Below the pieces are notes generated by a model. It was not told the origin of the DNA. It was given only the letters and a program-made list of their open reading frames with translations, and ran no database searches. Below are positions 33,835 through 43,598 of a stretch of DNA of 64,000 nt, one piece after another. The stretch lies in contig DATJGF010000232.1 in the NCBI GenBank assembly GCA_035495315.1, positions 1 through 64,000 on the forward strand. The letters run 5' to 3'. Numbering within the stretch: the first letter of the stretch is position 1; each line of letters starts with the position of its first letter. Made by a program: the position numbers and the translations under genes. The DNA comes from DATJGF01 sp035495315. GTDB lineage: Bacteria; Verrucomicrobiota; Verrucomicrobiia; Limisphaerales; UBA8199.

Positions 33835-36135
33835 TTACCTCACGCGGTGCACGGTCAGCGGGTTCTGCTCAGGCAAAGCCAACGTTAACGCCATCGTCGC
33901 CCAACTCGTCCCGGCGGCCGACATCCACTGATCGTACCCGTGCGGGAAACCGGCATCGAAGAAGGGCTGAAAGGCAAGTGCCCGCGTCCTGGTATGCCAG
34001 GAACCATCTTCCTGTTGAGTCCCAAGCAGGAACTTGATGCCGCGTTGCCAGGCGGAGTCCGAGACAGGCAAACCGCCGAGTTGGAGCGCAACCAGACTAC
34101 GGCCGGTCGCGTACGCTGTGCTTTGCATCGACGGCAGGTCCGACCACCCGCCATCGGACCGCTGTGTGGCCAGCAACTCTTGGAGCGCCTTTTTAAGCGC
34201 CGCTTTGTCGGTCGCGGCCCAGGCCAGCCCGGTCACGCGCCAGGCTCGGTCGTCATTGTTGAAGGATTGAGCCTTGGCCAGCCAGGACGCGGCCAGACGA
34301 ATGGATTTTTCACAAGCGGCCTTGTGAGTCTTGGGCGCATAGAGTTGCAGCGCTCGCATTGACAGCGCTGTCTGCGCGATGTAGTCGAGGCAAATCGGCG
34401 GGCGCGTATCCGCGCGGGGGTAAGGCCATTCGCCGTTTGCTTTCTGCCGCGATTGGATCAGCAGCACCGCGGCATCGGTGCTGAGATCGGGTTGGTAATT
34501 ATGAGCATGAAGCCCCAACAGCTGATAGCTCAAAACGAAATCAGTAAAATTGTCGCCTACCTGGAACGCATATCCCTGATGCATCTTGTCGCGCGTGGCA
34601 GCGAGTTCTTCCGAATTAACCCGCACCTGCGTCGCCGCGGTCTCTTCATCGACGCGCACTCCTCGGTTCCGCGCCAGACCAACTGCCATCGCCTCCATGC
34701 TGTTATTGTGGCAGGAAGTGCATCCGGCATTCTTTGAAAAATTGAAGTCGACGCGCTGCAACAACGGCAGGCTGTCCTCCACAGCTTTCCGCACTGTGTT
34801 GTCGTGTCTGGCTTTCAACGCCACGGAAACCTCCCCGGCGCTCTTCGCGCCATGTTCCCTTAGGAATTGCACGATCGGCGTCTCCCCGTTCAGTTTCGCG
34901 ATGTCGAGCACTGAGAGTCCGGCGTCACCCGCCTTGGTGTGCTTGTTCTGGGCGTTGACGTCCGCCCCGTGCTCAACCAGCAGTTTTACCACCTCTAACG
35001 GCAGCAGATCGGAAATAGCGGCGTACATGAGCGCGGTGCGGCCGAAGACGTCCACGGCATTTACATCGGCTCCGTGATCCAGCATCAGGTGAACAGCTTT
35101 AAGATTGCCAAACACAGCGGTATTCTGCAGCGCGACCGTGTAGGCGTTTTTGTCGGTGATCCTCGCACACAGCAAGTCGAGCCCTCGATCGCACTCGGTT
35201 GTGACGGCCATGGTGAGCCCCATGAATTCGGTCGCTTTGGCGTCAGCGCCACGTTGGATAAGCAATTCAACAATCGCGGCGTCACCTCCGGTGAGGGCTT
35301 CGATCAAGGGAGACGATTCGGCAACCGGTTTGGTATTCGGATTCGGATTAGCACCTTTGTCGAGGAGGAACTTGACAATGGGCGCGGCTCCTGGGCGGCG
35401 TGCCGCAATCATCAATGGCGTGCGTCGATCATCGGATTTTGCATTCACGTCGGCACCGTGAGCAACCAACAGCCGCGTCTTTTTCAGATCTCGCGCGGCC
35501 CACATCAGCGCGGTCGCGTTTGCATCGTTTCGTTTGTTTGGGTCGGCTCCCAACTTCAGCAGTTTTGCAGCTGTCGCCCAATCGCTGTAAAGAACCGCAT
35601 ACATGAAAGGTGTCGAGCCTTCCGGTCCCCGCCCGTTGAGCAGCGGCGGATCGGCTTCTGCTGTCTTCATGAATGAATTTAGATCTCCTTTGCGGAGCGC
35701 TTCGACCATCGCGACCGCTTGTGGATTCAATGGCGGCAGCTCCATTTCGTTGGCCAGCGAATCGGGCCAATTGGCGCCGTGATCAATCCACCCTTTGATA
35801 ATCGCCACTTGTTCTGGCCGAAGCGCGGCGGTAGGAGGCATTTGGGTGCCGTACTCATTGCCGATGATCCGGTGGTAAACCATGCTGTTGGCGCTACTGC
35901 CGGGCACAACTCGCCGGGTGAAGGCCTTCATCACCGAACTGCGGCGGTCAAGGCGCATTCCCCCCTTTTGCTTGGCGGGCCCATGACAATCGACGCAGTT
36001 GTCCCGTAGCAACGGGAGCACCTCCTTTTCGAAATCAACCGACGACTCCGCTCGAACTGATACGCAGTTGACTGCAAAAAGCAGCTCTATCACCAAAATC
36101 AAACAGCATTTCCCTGGCTGTTGTTGTGTAATCAT
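33835..36135 (-). CDS. Secreted cytochrome-ankyrin-cyclase-toroid fusion protein
   Basis: 766 residues from the ATG that gives a signal-like start (CCLILVIELLFAVNCVSVRA). Module 1 (about 30-125) is a PSCyt1-type heme domain with CVDCHG and PPTAALRPEQVAIIKGWIDHGANWP. Module 2 (about 140-440) has about eight ankyrin repeats (ADPNKRNDANATALMWAA, HGADVNAKSDDRRTPLMIAA and others). Module 3 (about 470-766) has a second heme-type motif CTSCH and an alpha/alpha toroid like squalene or prenyl cyclases, with QRSDGGWSDL and QQEDGSWH repeats. The catalytic DxDD of squalene-hopene cyclases is not seen. The role is unknown; a periplasmic redox-linked scaffold is possible. Confidence 0.85.
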   Translation of the reverse strand: MITQQQPGKCCLILVIELLFAVNCVSVRAESSVDFEKEVLPLLRDNCVDCHGPAKQKGGMRLDRRSSVMKAFTRRVVPGSSANSMVYHRIIGNEYGTQMPPTAALRPEQVAIIKGWIDHGANWPDSLANEMELPPLNPQAVAMVEALRKGDLNSFMKTAEADPPLLNGRGPEGSTPFMYAVLYSDWATAAKLLKLGADPNKRNDANATALMWAARDLKKTRLLVAHGADVNAKSDDRRTPLMIAARRPGAAPIVKFLLDKGANPNPNTKPVAESSPLIEALTGGDAAIVELLIQRGADAKATEFMGLTMAVTTECDRGLDLLCARITDKNAYTVALQNTAVFGNLKAVHLMLDHGADVNAVDVFGRTALMYAAISDLLPLEVVKLLVEHGADVNAQNKHTKAGDAGLSVLDIAKLNGETPIVQFLREHGAKSAGEVSVALKARHDNTVRKAVEDSLPLLQRVDFNFSKNAGCTSCHNNSMEAMAVGLARNRGVRVDEETAATQVRVNSEELAATRDKMHQGYAFQVGDNFTDFVLSYQLLGLHAHNYQPDLSTDAAVLLIQSRQKANGEWPYPRADTRPPICLDYIAQTALSMRALQLYAPKTHKAACEKSIRLAASWLAKAQSFNNDDRAWRVTGLAWAATDKAALKKALQELLATQRSDGGWSDLPSMQSTAYATGRSLVALQLGGLPVSDSAWQRGIKFLLGTQQEDGSWHTRTRALAFQPFFDAGFPHGYDQWMSAAGTSWATMALTLALPEQNPLTVHRVR

Positions 36136-36340
36136 GTTTGCCTTCAAGACCGCCGTTAGTAACCCATCGCGAGAATGCAACCCAACCGCGAACTGCTGAT
36201 CTTTGCGCCCAAGACCTGTTTCGTACAATGCGACCGGTATCAGTGTCGCTCCAAGCGTGCTTATGGGGTCGTTGAGGTTTATTTATACAGCCCCAGTCTG
36301 CTAGCGCAAGCCCTTTTTCGGCCTAAGGCACTCCGTCTTT

Positions 36341-36479
36341 GGCGGTGCGCGTCCGTAGTCCGCCAGCGTTTTGGATTGCGCCAGTTCCCCGACACTTTTC
36401 GAAGTGCGCAAAAATCATCGTGTAGCGCGCGCTTTGTACGGTGCCGTAGGGATCTCGGAAAAGCGGTAGAGGCTACCGC
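36341..36479. other. Strongly structured non-coding stretch
   Basis: Within the 396-base gap 36136-36531 there are three perfect short hairpins: GGCGG 36341-36345 with CCGCC 36360-36364; CACTT-TTCG-AAGTG at 36393-36406; and GCGGTAG-AGG-CTACCGC at 36463-36479. No T-run follows, so they are not ordinary terminators. It may be a dispersed repeat or a small structured RNA. Frames crossing it are basic and low-quality and were not accepted as genes. Confidence 0.4.
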
Positions 36480-36531
36480 ACTCCAAGACACTTCGCGCTT
36501 GCCGATGCGCTTCGTCAATCCGCCAGGTCTG

Positions 36532-36990
36532 CTACTTTGGAGGCCATTCCACGTTGCTGAGTTCCTTCGGCAATAGTTTCGGATCGACCGGATAGATGAG
36601 TGAGAGGTCCATCTTGGATTTTGAACCTTGAAGAAACTCCAGTTCCTCTGGTGCCCCAACGATGAGCCAGAGAGCCTCGGCGTCGGTATCGTTGAACACC
36701 TGGCGCAACTGGTCCGGTCCGACCAGCACGCCACCGTAGCGCGGCACGGTTAACGTCTCGTTGCCCACGCGAATTCGTCCTGTGCCTTCGAGCACAAAAT
36801 AGAATTCCTCTTGCCGAACATGCTTATGCAGCGTGTTGGCGCTCTTAGGTGGCAACCGCCAGAGGCGCGCGGCAAGATTTTCGCTGCCGGTTCGTTCCAG
36901 ATAGTCTGCGTTGGGGATTTTCATGAGGTTGGACGGCCGCCAGGAGAGGTCTTCCGGCTTAATCAAAAAGCAACCTTCGATGGGCTTCAT
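36532..36990 (-). CDS. Cupin-domain protein
   Basis: 152 residues from the ATG giving MKPIEGCFLIKPEDLSW; a GTG 11 codons earlier is an alternative. Single cupin barrel: motif 1 THK-H-VRQEEFYFVLEGTGRIRVG supplies two His and one Glu for a metal, and motif 2 runs through PRYGGVLVGPDQLRQVFND with the expected His replaced. Enzymatic or sensing function cannot be assigned. It follows the RND pump gene by 95 bases on the same strand but its link to metal efflux is unproven. Confidence 0.78.
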   Translation of the reverse strand: MKPIEGCFLIKPEDLSWRPSNLMKIPNADYLERTGSENLAARLWRLPPKSANTLHKHVRQEEFYFVLEGTGRIRVGNETLTVPRYGGVLVGPDQLRQVFNDTDAEALWLIVGAPEELEFLQGSKSKMDLSLIYPVDPKLLPKELSNVEWPPK

Positions 36991-37085
36991 CAGTGCAAAG
37001 TCGCTCTTGATTCTGAGGGGCACAAGGAAATACGTCGGCAGGCAATCTTGGTTACACTAGTCGCTCCGACCTACGGGATCCCATT

Positions 37086-40000
37086 TTAAGGGACTCCGTT
37101 TCTTTGAGGCAGAAAGCTACTGTAAAGCGCTGGGAGCACCAAAAGCGTTAGCAATGTGTTTGTGAAGATGCCACCGATGACCACTGTTGCCAGCGGCCGT
37201 TGCACCTCACCCCCAACACCAACATTCACGGCCATCGGGATGAACCCCACTGCGGCTACGAGCGCTGTCATCAACACTGGACGTAACCGGACAAGGCATC
37301 CCTCGCGTACCGCCTGGTCGACGGGTGTTCCCAGCTCCCTGCGCTGCTTGATGAAGGTCACGAGCACCAAGCCATTCAGGATTGCCACGCCGCTCAGCGC
37401 AATGAACCCGATCGCAGAGCTCACAGTGAACGGCATTCCACGCAACCACAGAGCCCCAACGCCACCCACTAGCCCTAGCGGAATGCCGGATGCGACGATA
37501 AGGACCTCCTTGAAGCCCCTCAGGCTAAAGAACAATAATACGAAGATCAGCGCCAGGGCCATTGGGACCACGAACATTAGTTTCCGGTTCGCTCGTTCCA
37601 TGTTCTCGAACTGCCCGCCCCATTCAATCGAGTAGCCCTCCGGCAGCTTCACTTGTCCTGCAATCTTTGCTTTCGCCTCCGCCACAAAACTCTTCACGTC
37701 CCTCCCGCGCACGTTGCACTGCACTGTAATTCGCCGTTTTCCCCATTCTCGATTGATCGTCGAAGGCCCCTCGATCTCCGTCACCTTCGCCACCTGGTTG
37801 AGGGGCAGGACCGGTCCTGCCGCTGTAGGAATCAAGGTTGCCGCAAGCGCCTCGGGGTCTGTCCGCTGTCTGTCTGCCAATCGCACCATTAGGGGGAAAC
37901 GCCTCTGTCCCTCGCGCACGTCACCCACTCGTCGTGATCCCACGGCTTCCACCACATTCAAGACATTCCGCGTCGGCAATCCGTACCGAGCAATCGCCTG
38001 CGGATCGACACGGACCTGTAAAAAGGTCTGGCCGGTCAATTGCTCCGCCGAGGCCTCGCTTGCTCCACGAACTCCCGCCAACACCGTCTGCACTTCTCCG
38101 CCGAGTCGGCGCAATTCCTCCAGGTCATCTCCATAAACTTTAATAGCGATGTCTCCACGGGCGCCGGCGATCATTTCCTTCAGCCGCATTTCAATCGGTT
38201 GCGTGAACGCAGGCCTGAGTCCGGGCACCTGGACCAACAACGCGTGCATCTTCGCGGTTAATTCATCTTGTGTACGGGCTTTCTTCCACTGTTCCCGCGG
38301 CTTCAGCGCCAGGAAAAAGTCCGCCAATTCGGTTCCCATTGGATCGGTTGCCACCTCCGCCGTTCCCAGCCGAGTCCAGATGTGCTCAATTTCGTCCGGA
38401 AACTCTGCCATGAGCACTTGCTCAATTCGGTTGTTCTGCGCCACAGATTCATCCACCGAAATGCCGGCCAGGCGCACGCTGTTCCCCACAATCGCGCCCT
38501 CGCCTAGCTTCGGCAGAAACTCTCCCCCCATGTGCATTGCCAACACCACCGCGCCAGCAAATAGCACCACGGCTCCGAGCAGGGTCAGCTTCCGGAAGCG
38601 CAAAGCCAGGCCAAGCGCGGGCTCATACACGCGGTGCGCCAACCGGACGAGCCAGGGCTCGCGCTCCTTTACTACCTTTGGCAGAAACAGCACCGTTAGC
38701 ACTGGAACCAATGTCAGGGCTAGAATGAGAGAACCCAGGAGCGCAAAGATCAAAGTCAACGCCATAGGCCTGAACATCTTTCCCTCGACTCCTTGCAACG
38801 TCAGCACCGGAAGGAAAACAATGAGAATAATACCCACTCCGAACGCCACCGGCCGCACTACCTCCAACGGTGCGCTGCGCAAGACCTCGTCCCGCTCGGC
38901 ATCTGTCAGCGCCCTCCTCAACTCCTGTTGCCGGGCTGCCAGTTGCCGCATTGCGTTCTCCACCATCACTACGGCCCCATCCACAATTAGGCCGAAGTCT
39001 ATCGCTCCCAGGCTCAGGAGACTTGCCGCGATCCCAGCCTCGAGCATGAAGTTCCCTGCGAACAGCATAGAAAGTGGAATCGCCGCGGCCACAATCAGCC
39101 CCGCCCGCAAATTTCCAAGGAACGCGAACAGGATCGCCACCACCAGCAACGCCCCCGCCAGCAAGTTGTGCTCTACCGTCCGAATCACGTTATCCACCAG
39201 GTCAGTCCGATCATAGAGCACCTCCAGCTTGATATCCGAGGGCAGAAACTTCTGCACCTCCGACAACTTCTTCTTCAATGCATGCGTCACGATGGCGCTG
39301 TTTTCACCCATCAACATGAATCCCAGCCCCAGCACTACTTCGCCGTGACCATCGGCGGTCACCGCTCCCCGCCGAATTTCATGGTCTTCCTTCACTTCGG
39401 CTACGTCCCGCACGCGCACGGGGGTTCCCTCATGGCTCGTGATCACTATATTCGCGATCTCCTCTACATTCGTGGTAAGTCCAACTCCGTGCACCAGCAG
39501 CGATTCTCCGCTCCGCACGATCTGTCCGCCGCCAACATTCTGATTGTTCGCTTGTAGCGCTTCCACCATGTCTTCAAATGTCAGCCGATACTTAATCAGC
39601 TGGTCCGTTTCGACGACTACATGGTATTGCTTTTCATATCCTCCCCACGTGTTGATCTCTGCCACGCCTGGTACTTTCCTCAGTTCCGGCTTCACTACCC
39701 AATCCTGCCAAGTTCGCAAATCCGTCAGAGTCCGGTTTGTGTCAGCCGACCGCACCACATAATGGAAGACTTCGCCCAGTCCCGTTGCGATGGGCCCCAA
39801 ATGAGGGCGTTCCAGGCTTTCCGGCAGTTCCACCGCTTGGAGCCGCTCGGTGATTAGCTGGCGTGCGCGGTAGATATCGATCGCATCACCAAAGGTGGCC
39901 ACCACCTGCGACAACCCAAATTTCGAAAGCGATCGCACATTCTGCAGCCCGGGCAAACCGCTGATCGCCAACTCCACTGGAATCGTAATCTGAGCCTCCG

Positions 40001-40181
40001 TCTCCTGCGGATTCAGCGACGGAGCAGTCGTGTTAATCTGGACTTGAACCGGCGTGGTATCCGGAAACGCATCTATCGGCAGAATGCTCAAGGTGCGCCC
40101 TCCGACCACGATCAGCGCTGCGACCAACACGCAGACGAGCAAACGGTTCTTGAGCGAGAAACTAATGATCCAGTTCAGCAT
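37086..40181 (-). CDS. Heavy-metal efflux RND pump (CusA/CzcA family)
   Basis: 1031 residues, the usual length. Twelve membrane helices in two halves with large periplasmic loops after TM1 and TM7. The HME-RND signature SLGAIDFGLIVDGAVVMVEN holds the Asp and Glu of the proton pathway. The N-terminus (LNWIISFSLKNRLLV) and SIEWGGQFENMERA are family-typical. It exports metal cations such as Cu(I)/Ag(I) or Zn/Co/Cd by proton antiport through a tripartite complex with the adaptor and outer-membrane proteins encoded upstream in the same operon. The metal cannot be fixed from sequence alone. Confidence 0.94.
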   Translation of the reverse strand: MLNWIISFSLKNRLLVCVLVAALIVVGGRTLSILPIDAFPDTTPVQVQINTTAPSLNPQETEAQITIPVELAISGLPGLQNVRSLSKFGLSQVVATFGDAIDIYRARQLITERLQAVELPESLERPHLGPIATGLGEVFHYVVRSADTNRTLTDLRTWQDWVVKPELRKVPGVAEINTWGGYEKQYHVVVETDQLIKYRLTFEDMVEALQANNQNVGGGQIVRSGESLLVHGVGLTTNVEEIANIVITSHEGTPVRVRDVAEVKEDHEIRRGAVTADGHGEVVLGLGFMLMGENSAIVTHALKKKLSEVQKFLPSDIKLEVLYDRTDLVDNVIRTVEHNLLAGALLVVAILFAFLGNLRAGLIVAAAIPLSMLFAGNFMLEAGIAASLLSLGAIDFGLIVDGAVVMVENAMRQLAARQQELRRALTDAERDEVLRSAPLEVVRPVAFGVGIILIVFLPVLTLQGVEGKMFRPMALTLIFALLGSLILALTLVPVLTVLFLPKVVKEREPWLVRLAHRVYEPALGLALRFRKLTLLGAVVLFAGAVVLAMHMGGEFLPKLGEGAIVGNSVRLAGISVDESVAQNNRIEQVLMAEFPDEIEHIWTRLGTAEVATDPMGTELADFFLALKPREQWKKARTQDELTAKMHALLVQVPGLRPAFTQPIEMRLKEMIAGARGDIAIKVYGDDLEELRRLGGEVQTVLAGVRGASEASAEQLTGQTFLQVRVDPQAIARYGLPTRNVLNVVEAVGSRRVGDVREGQRRFPLMVRLADRQRTDPEALAATLIPTAAGPVLPLNQVAKVTEIEGPSTINREWGKRRITVQCNVRGRDVKSFVAEAKAKIAGQVKLPEGYSIEWGGQFENMERANRKLMFVVPMALALIFVLLFFSLRGFKEVLIVASGIPLGLVGGVGALWLRGMPFTVSSAIGFIALSGVAILNGLVLVTFIKQRRELGTPVDQAVREGCLVRLRPVLMTALVAAVGFIPMAVNVGVGGEVQRPLATVVIGGIFTNTLLTLLVLPALYSSFLPQRNGVP

Positions 40182-40203
40182 GGGCTCAGCTCCGGTTCCG
40201 CCT

Positions 40204-41769
40204 CTAGTCGTCTGTACACCCGGCGCCCAGACGCGAGGCTAGCAGCGCCGACTTCAAGGCATACGCCCGGGAAACCGCGATCTCCTCCTGGGCTTTTAGA
40301 CCGAGTCGCACCTCCTGGTTGCCGTTGAACCTTGCCCCCAGTTCCACTGCCCGGGCCTCAAACAGGTCATCCGCCATTCTCACAAAGAGGAGCGGCTTGC
40401 CGTCCACCCGCTCCACAGCCGTAGCCGGCACCAGCAGTGCGGCTTGATCCGCTCGTGTCACAATCCGCGCCCGTGCAAACATTTTATCCTTCAACAACCC
40501 GCGCGGATTAGCGAACTCTGCACGAGCGCGGCCCATGCGTGTTCGCTCATCTACGCCCGGTCCCACCCAGGTCAGCTTCCCGGTGAACACTTGGCCCGGA
40601 ATAGAGTCGATGCGAAGTTCCACCTCCTGTCCAACCTGCATCTTCGCCAGCGCCACCTCGGGCACTTGCAGCATCGCCCACATCGTTGAACGATCCACGA
40701 TCGTGAACAATGGCTTGCCAGCTTCCACCAGCGCACCGCGCACTGCCATACGTTCGGCAATTTCTCCCACAAACGGCGCCCGCACCTCAAGCAGCACCTG
40801 CTCGTCCGGTTTCTTGCCCATCGCCGCAATCTGTTCCTCGGTAAATCCCAAGGTGCGGAGTTGATGCCACGCCGATCGGTGTGCCGCCTCGGCTTCCTGC
40901 AAGGACTGCTCTGAAGTGACCCGCTGCTCCCGCAGCTTTTGCTCCCGCTCCAGCGTCTGGTGCGACAACACCGCCTTGGCCACTGCCTCCGCTATGCCAG
41001 CCGACCAAATCTTGGCCACGGTCTGCTTTTCTTCCACCTTGCTGCCAAGGTCCACCTCGACTGCCTGGACAATTCCACTCACGGGCGCGGCGATTTGCGC
41101 CAGCTTATTCTGGTTAAAAACCACCTCCGCTACGCAATCAATTGCGTCAGCAATCCTTCCTCTCTGGGCCATCGCAGTCCGCACACCGACTATTTCCACC
41201 GAGCGAACCGAGGGCAGTCGCACCTTCAAGCCCTCTCCGGGTTTGAGCGAGGCAACCAGTTCGGGATGACAAATCCCGCACTCGCCCTCGGCCACCCCAT
41301 GCTCAGCGCAAAGAAGAGTTTTGCCGGTGGCTCCGGCCCCGGTTGCAGCTTTTCCCTTTGTCTTGAGCTCGGGATGGCAAAGAAAACACTCATCCTCATA
41401 GAGCGAATGCTCCTGGCAGTAAGGCCGATTCTTGTCCTGCGCTTCGGGATGGCAGATGAAACAACGGTCTTCGTAGCGGCCATGCTCCTTGCACCACAAC
41501 CGTCCTTTCTCACGCAGCGACGGGTCACAAATGAAACACAACTCTTTGGGCGCCTCGTGATTGGCGCATTTGGCGCCACTCAGCGTTAGTTGGCTGCCGC
41601 CGGTATTTGGCTCATCGTTGGTTGCGTGTCCGGTATTTGCCAGCTTGTGCCTCGAGTGATTGTGCTCGCCATCCCCCGTGCGGGCTTCCTGCTTCGAGCA
41701 CCCTGCGAAAACCGATACGGTGAGGAGTGCCACCAGGGCAGCGAAGTTTGATATTATTCTTTTTTTCAT
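40204..41769 (-). CDS. RND efflux adaptor lipoprotein with four Cys/His repeats (CusB-like)
   Basis: 521 residues from the ATG after an earlier in-frame GTG. A lipoprotein signal ends VSVFAGC. Residues about 68-169 hold four repeats of the form C.xEH....E..CFICHPE (second: CKEHGRYEDRCFICHP), spaced 25, 25 and 36 residues. From about 185 a normal membrane-fusion protein follows: a barrel-sandwich (IAAPVSGIVQAVEVDLGSKVEE), a helical hairpin and a beta-barrel (VPEVALAKMQVGQEVELRID). The repeats, together with His-rich EHNHSRH, suggest a metal-capturing N-terminus that loads the pump. Three repeats end in CxxCH, but the fixed CxxH part argues for metal rather than heme. Confidence 0.92.
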   Translation of the reverse strand: MKKRIISNFAALVALLTVSVFAGCSKQEARTGDGEHNHSRHKLANTGHATNDEPNTGGSQLTLSGAKCANHEAPKELCFICDPSLREKGRLWCKEHGRYEDRCFICHPEAQDKNRPYCQEHSLYEDECFLCHPELKTKGKAATGAGATGKTLLCAEHGVAEGECGICHPELVASLKPGEGLKVRLPSVRSVEIVGVRTAMAQRGRIADAIDCVAEVVFNQNKLAQIAAPVSGIVQAVEVDLGSKVEEKQTVAKIWSAGIAEAVAKAVLSHQTLEREQKLREQRVTSEQSLQEAEAAHRSAWHQLRTLGFTEEQIAAMGKKPDEQVLLEVRAPFVGEIAERMAVRGALVEAGKPLFTIVDRSTMWAMLQVPEVALAKMQVGQEVELRIDSIPGQVFTGKLTWVGPGVDERTRMGRARAEFANPRGLLKDKMFARARIVTRADQAALLVPATAVERVDGKPLLFVRMADDLFEARAVELGARFNGNQEVRLGLKAQEEIAVSRAYALKSALLASRLGAGCTDD

Positions 41770-41805
41770 AACCACTCACTGCTTAGTTGTTGAAGTTTGG
41801 ACTGT

Positions 41806-43080
41806 CTATGGCCGGAGCAAGGCCTCCAATTCCGCCTGCGCAATGTTCATTTCCAGCAGTTTTTGCTGGTAGGCCAGTCGCGCCTCCGCTGTCGTTCGTT
41901 GCGTGTCCAGTAGGTCGATGAAGCCGAACTTTCCTTCCTCGAAACCTGTTCGCACCAGTCGCAACGCTTCCGTTGCCTTTGGCAAAAGCCGGTCCCGATA
42001 GCTGGCCACTTGCTCGATGGCTGTGCGGTAGCGCTTCTGTGCATTAGCCCATTCCCGCTGCAATGCCTGCTGTACACGGGTCAGTTCCGCCTCCGCCACA
42101 GCTACGTTTGCCTTGGCCTCCTCCTTCTTGCCCTTACCGGTGTCCAGGATGGGCAACGGCAGTGCAAACCCGAGTTGGATGATTGATTGATCCGTCTCCC
42201 CTATGCGACCTCCCGACATGCCCACCTGAACATCAGGGTAGGGATCCAGCCGTGCCCGGCGTTGCTCCAGATCCGCTTTTGCTACCTCGGTGCGGGCCGC
42301 GGCGGTGCTCGGATGCCGGTCCAACATGCTTTCTGCTCGGGCTTCCGTCAGCGTACTATCAGGTGCGTCCGCCAGCGCTCCCGATAAGTTCGCGTCCCTC
42401 AGGTCTGGCCGTCCAAGCACGGTTGCAAATGCTTGCCGCACGGTGGCCAAGTCCCGCTCAAAATCTGCCAACTCCGTCCGCGCCTGCTCCAACTGGACTT
42501 CGGCCCGTAACTGCTCCTGGTAGGCCGCTGCGCCGGCATCCACACGCTTCCTTGCCGTTGCCGCCGATGACTCAGCCACCGACACTAACTCCCTCGACAC
42601 TTCCACCAATCGCTCTGTGGCCAGGACGCGGTAGAAGCCCGCCTTCACGTCACGCACCACTTCTGTCCGCCGCAAGGCCAGTTCGGCTTCAGAAAATTTG
42701 ACGCCGGCACCACCAATCCTTTTGTCCAGTGATTTCTTTCCCGGATAGGGCAGCGTCTGTATGATTCCGATCGTCTGCTTCGCATCTGAAAACCCATGCC
42801 CGTTGCTGACAGGCCAATCCTCTGCCTTCAGCTCCAGCTCCGGGTTTGTCCACTTGCCGGCCTGGTGAGCTCGTCCTGCAGCTGCCTCCACGCGTGCGCC
42901 CGAGGCTCGCAATTCCGGATTGCTCTCAAGGGATATGCGAACAGCTTCTTCCAGGCTCAAGGTATTTGTCGCAATGCCGGAACTCGTCCCGACCGCTGTG
43001 CTACAGGCACCAGCAGCACCGCTTGCCAACAACATCACAACCGGCAACCCCAACCATCTCGAATCCCAAATCTTCTTCAT
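41806..43080 (-). CDS. TolC-family outer-membrane efflux protein (CusC/CzcC-like)
   Basis: 424 residues. The signal peptide ends GAAGAC, compatible with lipoprotein processing. Two OEP repeats: TLSLEEAVRISLESNPELRASGARVEAAAGR opens the first, and long helical hairpins follow, with FEEGKFGFIDLLDTQRTTAEARLAYQQKLLEMNIAQAELE closing the second. It forms the trimeric outer-membrane duct for the pump. The gene precedes the adaptor by 36 bases. Confidence 0.92.
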   Translation of the reverse strand: MKKIWDSRWLGLPVVMLLASGAAGACSTAVGTSSGIATNTLSLEEAVRISLESNPELRASGARVEAAAGRAHQAGKWTNPELELKAEDWPVSNGHGFSDAKQTIGIIQTLPYPGKKSLDKRIGGAGVKFSEAELALRRTEVVRDVKAGFYRVLATERLVEVSRELVSVAESSAATARKRVDAGAAAYQEQLRAEVQLEQARTELADFERDLATVRQAFATVLGRPDLRDANLSGALADAPDSTLTEARAESMLDRHPSTAAARTEVAKADLEQRRARLDPYPDVQVGMSGGRIGETDQSIIQLGFALPLPILDTGKGKKEEAKANVAVAEAELTRVQQALQREWANAQKRYRTAIEQVASYRDRLLPKATEALRLVRTGFEEGKFGFIDLLDTQRTTAEARLAYQQKLLEMNIAQAELEALLRP

Positions 43081-43193
43081 AACTCGAACAACTTAACAAC
43101 GCACAAAAGGGAGAAACGCGGCGTGCGCAGACACCGCACCGGCCAGAGAGTCCCGGACAGGGTTCGCCAACCAAACGTCCCGAGCGGGACCAA

Positions 43194-43598
43194 TTAAGCG
43201 ATACAGGAAGGAGCGCGCGGTGGGAGTGCCGTGCGGCAGAAGTAAATGAAACTGTTAGTGCTTTCCGGAGGAGGAGTGCTCCACTCCGCGAGGGCAGCTG
43301 GGCCCGCATCAATCAGTTCAAGTTTTGCAGGGGCGTCGAAAAGGATCAGAATTTGAGAAGATGACAAATGAGGAGACTCCACCCGGTTGTCCGAAGCCTT
43401 GTAACCGCCTGTCACCACCCAATCGCAGATTCCGGTGCATTCCTCGCCATTGGGCTGCTGAGCAGTCGCATGACAAATCACCCAAGCGGGCGCCGTTCCG
43501 GACTCCATCGCGAAGGCCTGCTCGGCTTGACAGTGAACGATGCAGACAAGCCAATTGGCCAACACCATCAAGGTCAGGAAGTTTTTAGTCCAACTCAC
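43194..43598 (-). CDS. Exported Cys-rich small protein heading the metal efflux operon
   Basis: 134 residues from a GTG. The N-terminal hydrophobic segment (FLTLMVLANWLVCIVHCQA) is a signal peptide. The mature part has four well-placed cysteines in VICHAT and EECTGICDWV and a C-terminal FCRTALPPRAPS. Proteins with an RTALPPRAP end occur before Cus/Czc operons in related bacteria (from memory, not checked). It may bind the exported metal in the periplasm. It lies 113 bases upstream of the outer-membrane gene on the same strand. Confidence 0.68.
   Translation of the reverse strand: MSWTKNFLTLMVLANWLVCIVHCQAEQAFAMESGTAPAWVICHATAQQPNGEECTGICDWVVTGGYKASDNRVESPHLSSSQILILFDAPAKLELIDAGPAALAEWSTPPPESTNSFIYFCRTALPPRAPSCIA

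Noticed and set aside
36175..36576. Frames across the gap at 36.2-36.6 kb
   Set aside because: They cross strong hairpins, are Arg/Cys-rich and overlap genes on both sides.
41260..41570. CxxCH motifs of the metal pump adaptor as c-type hemes
   Set aside because: The repeat includes an invariant C..H or C.EH segment and one copy ends in CD rather than CH, which fits metal binding better.
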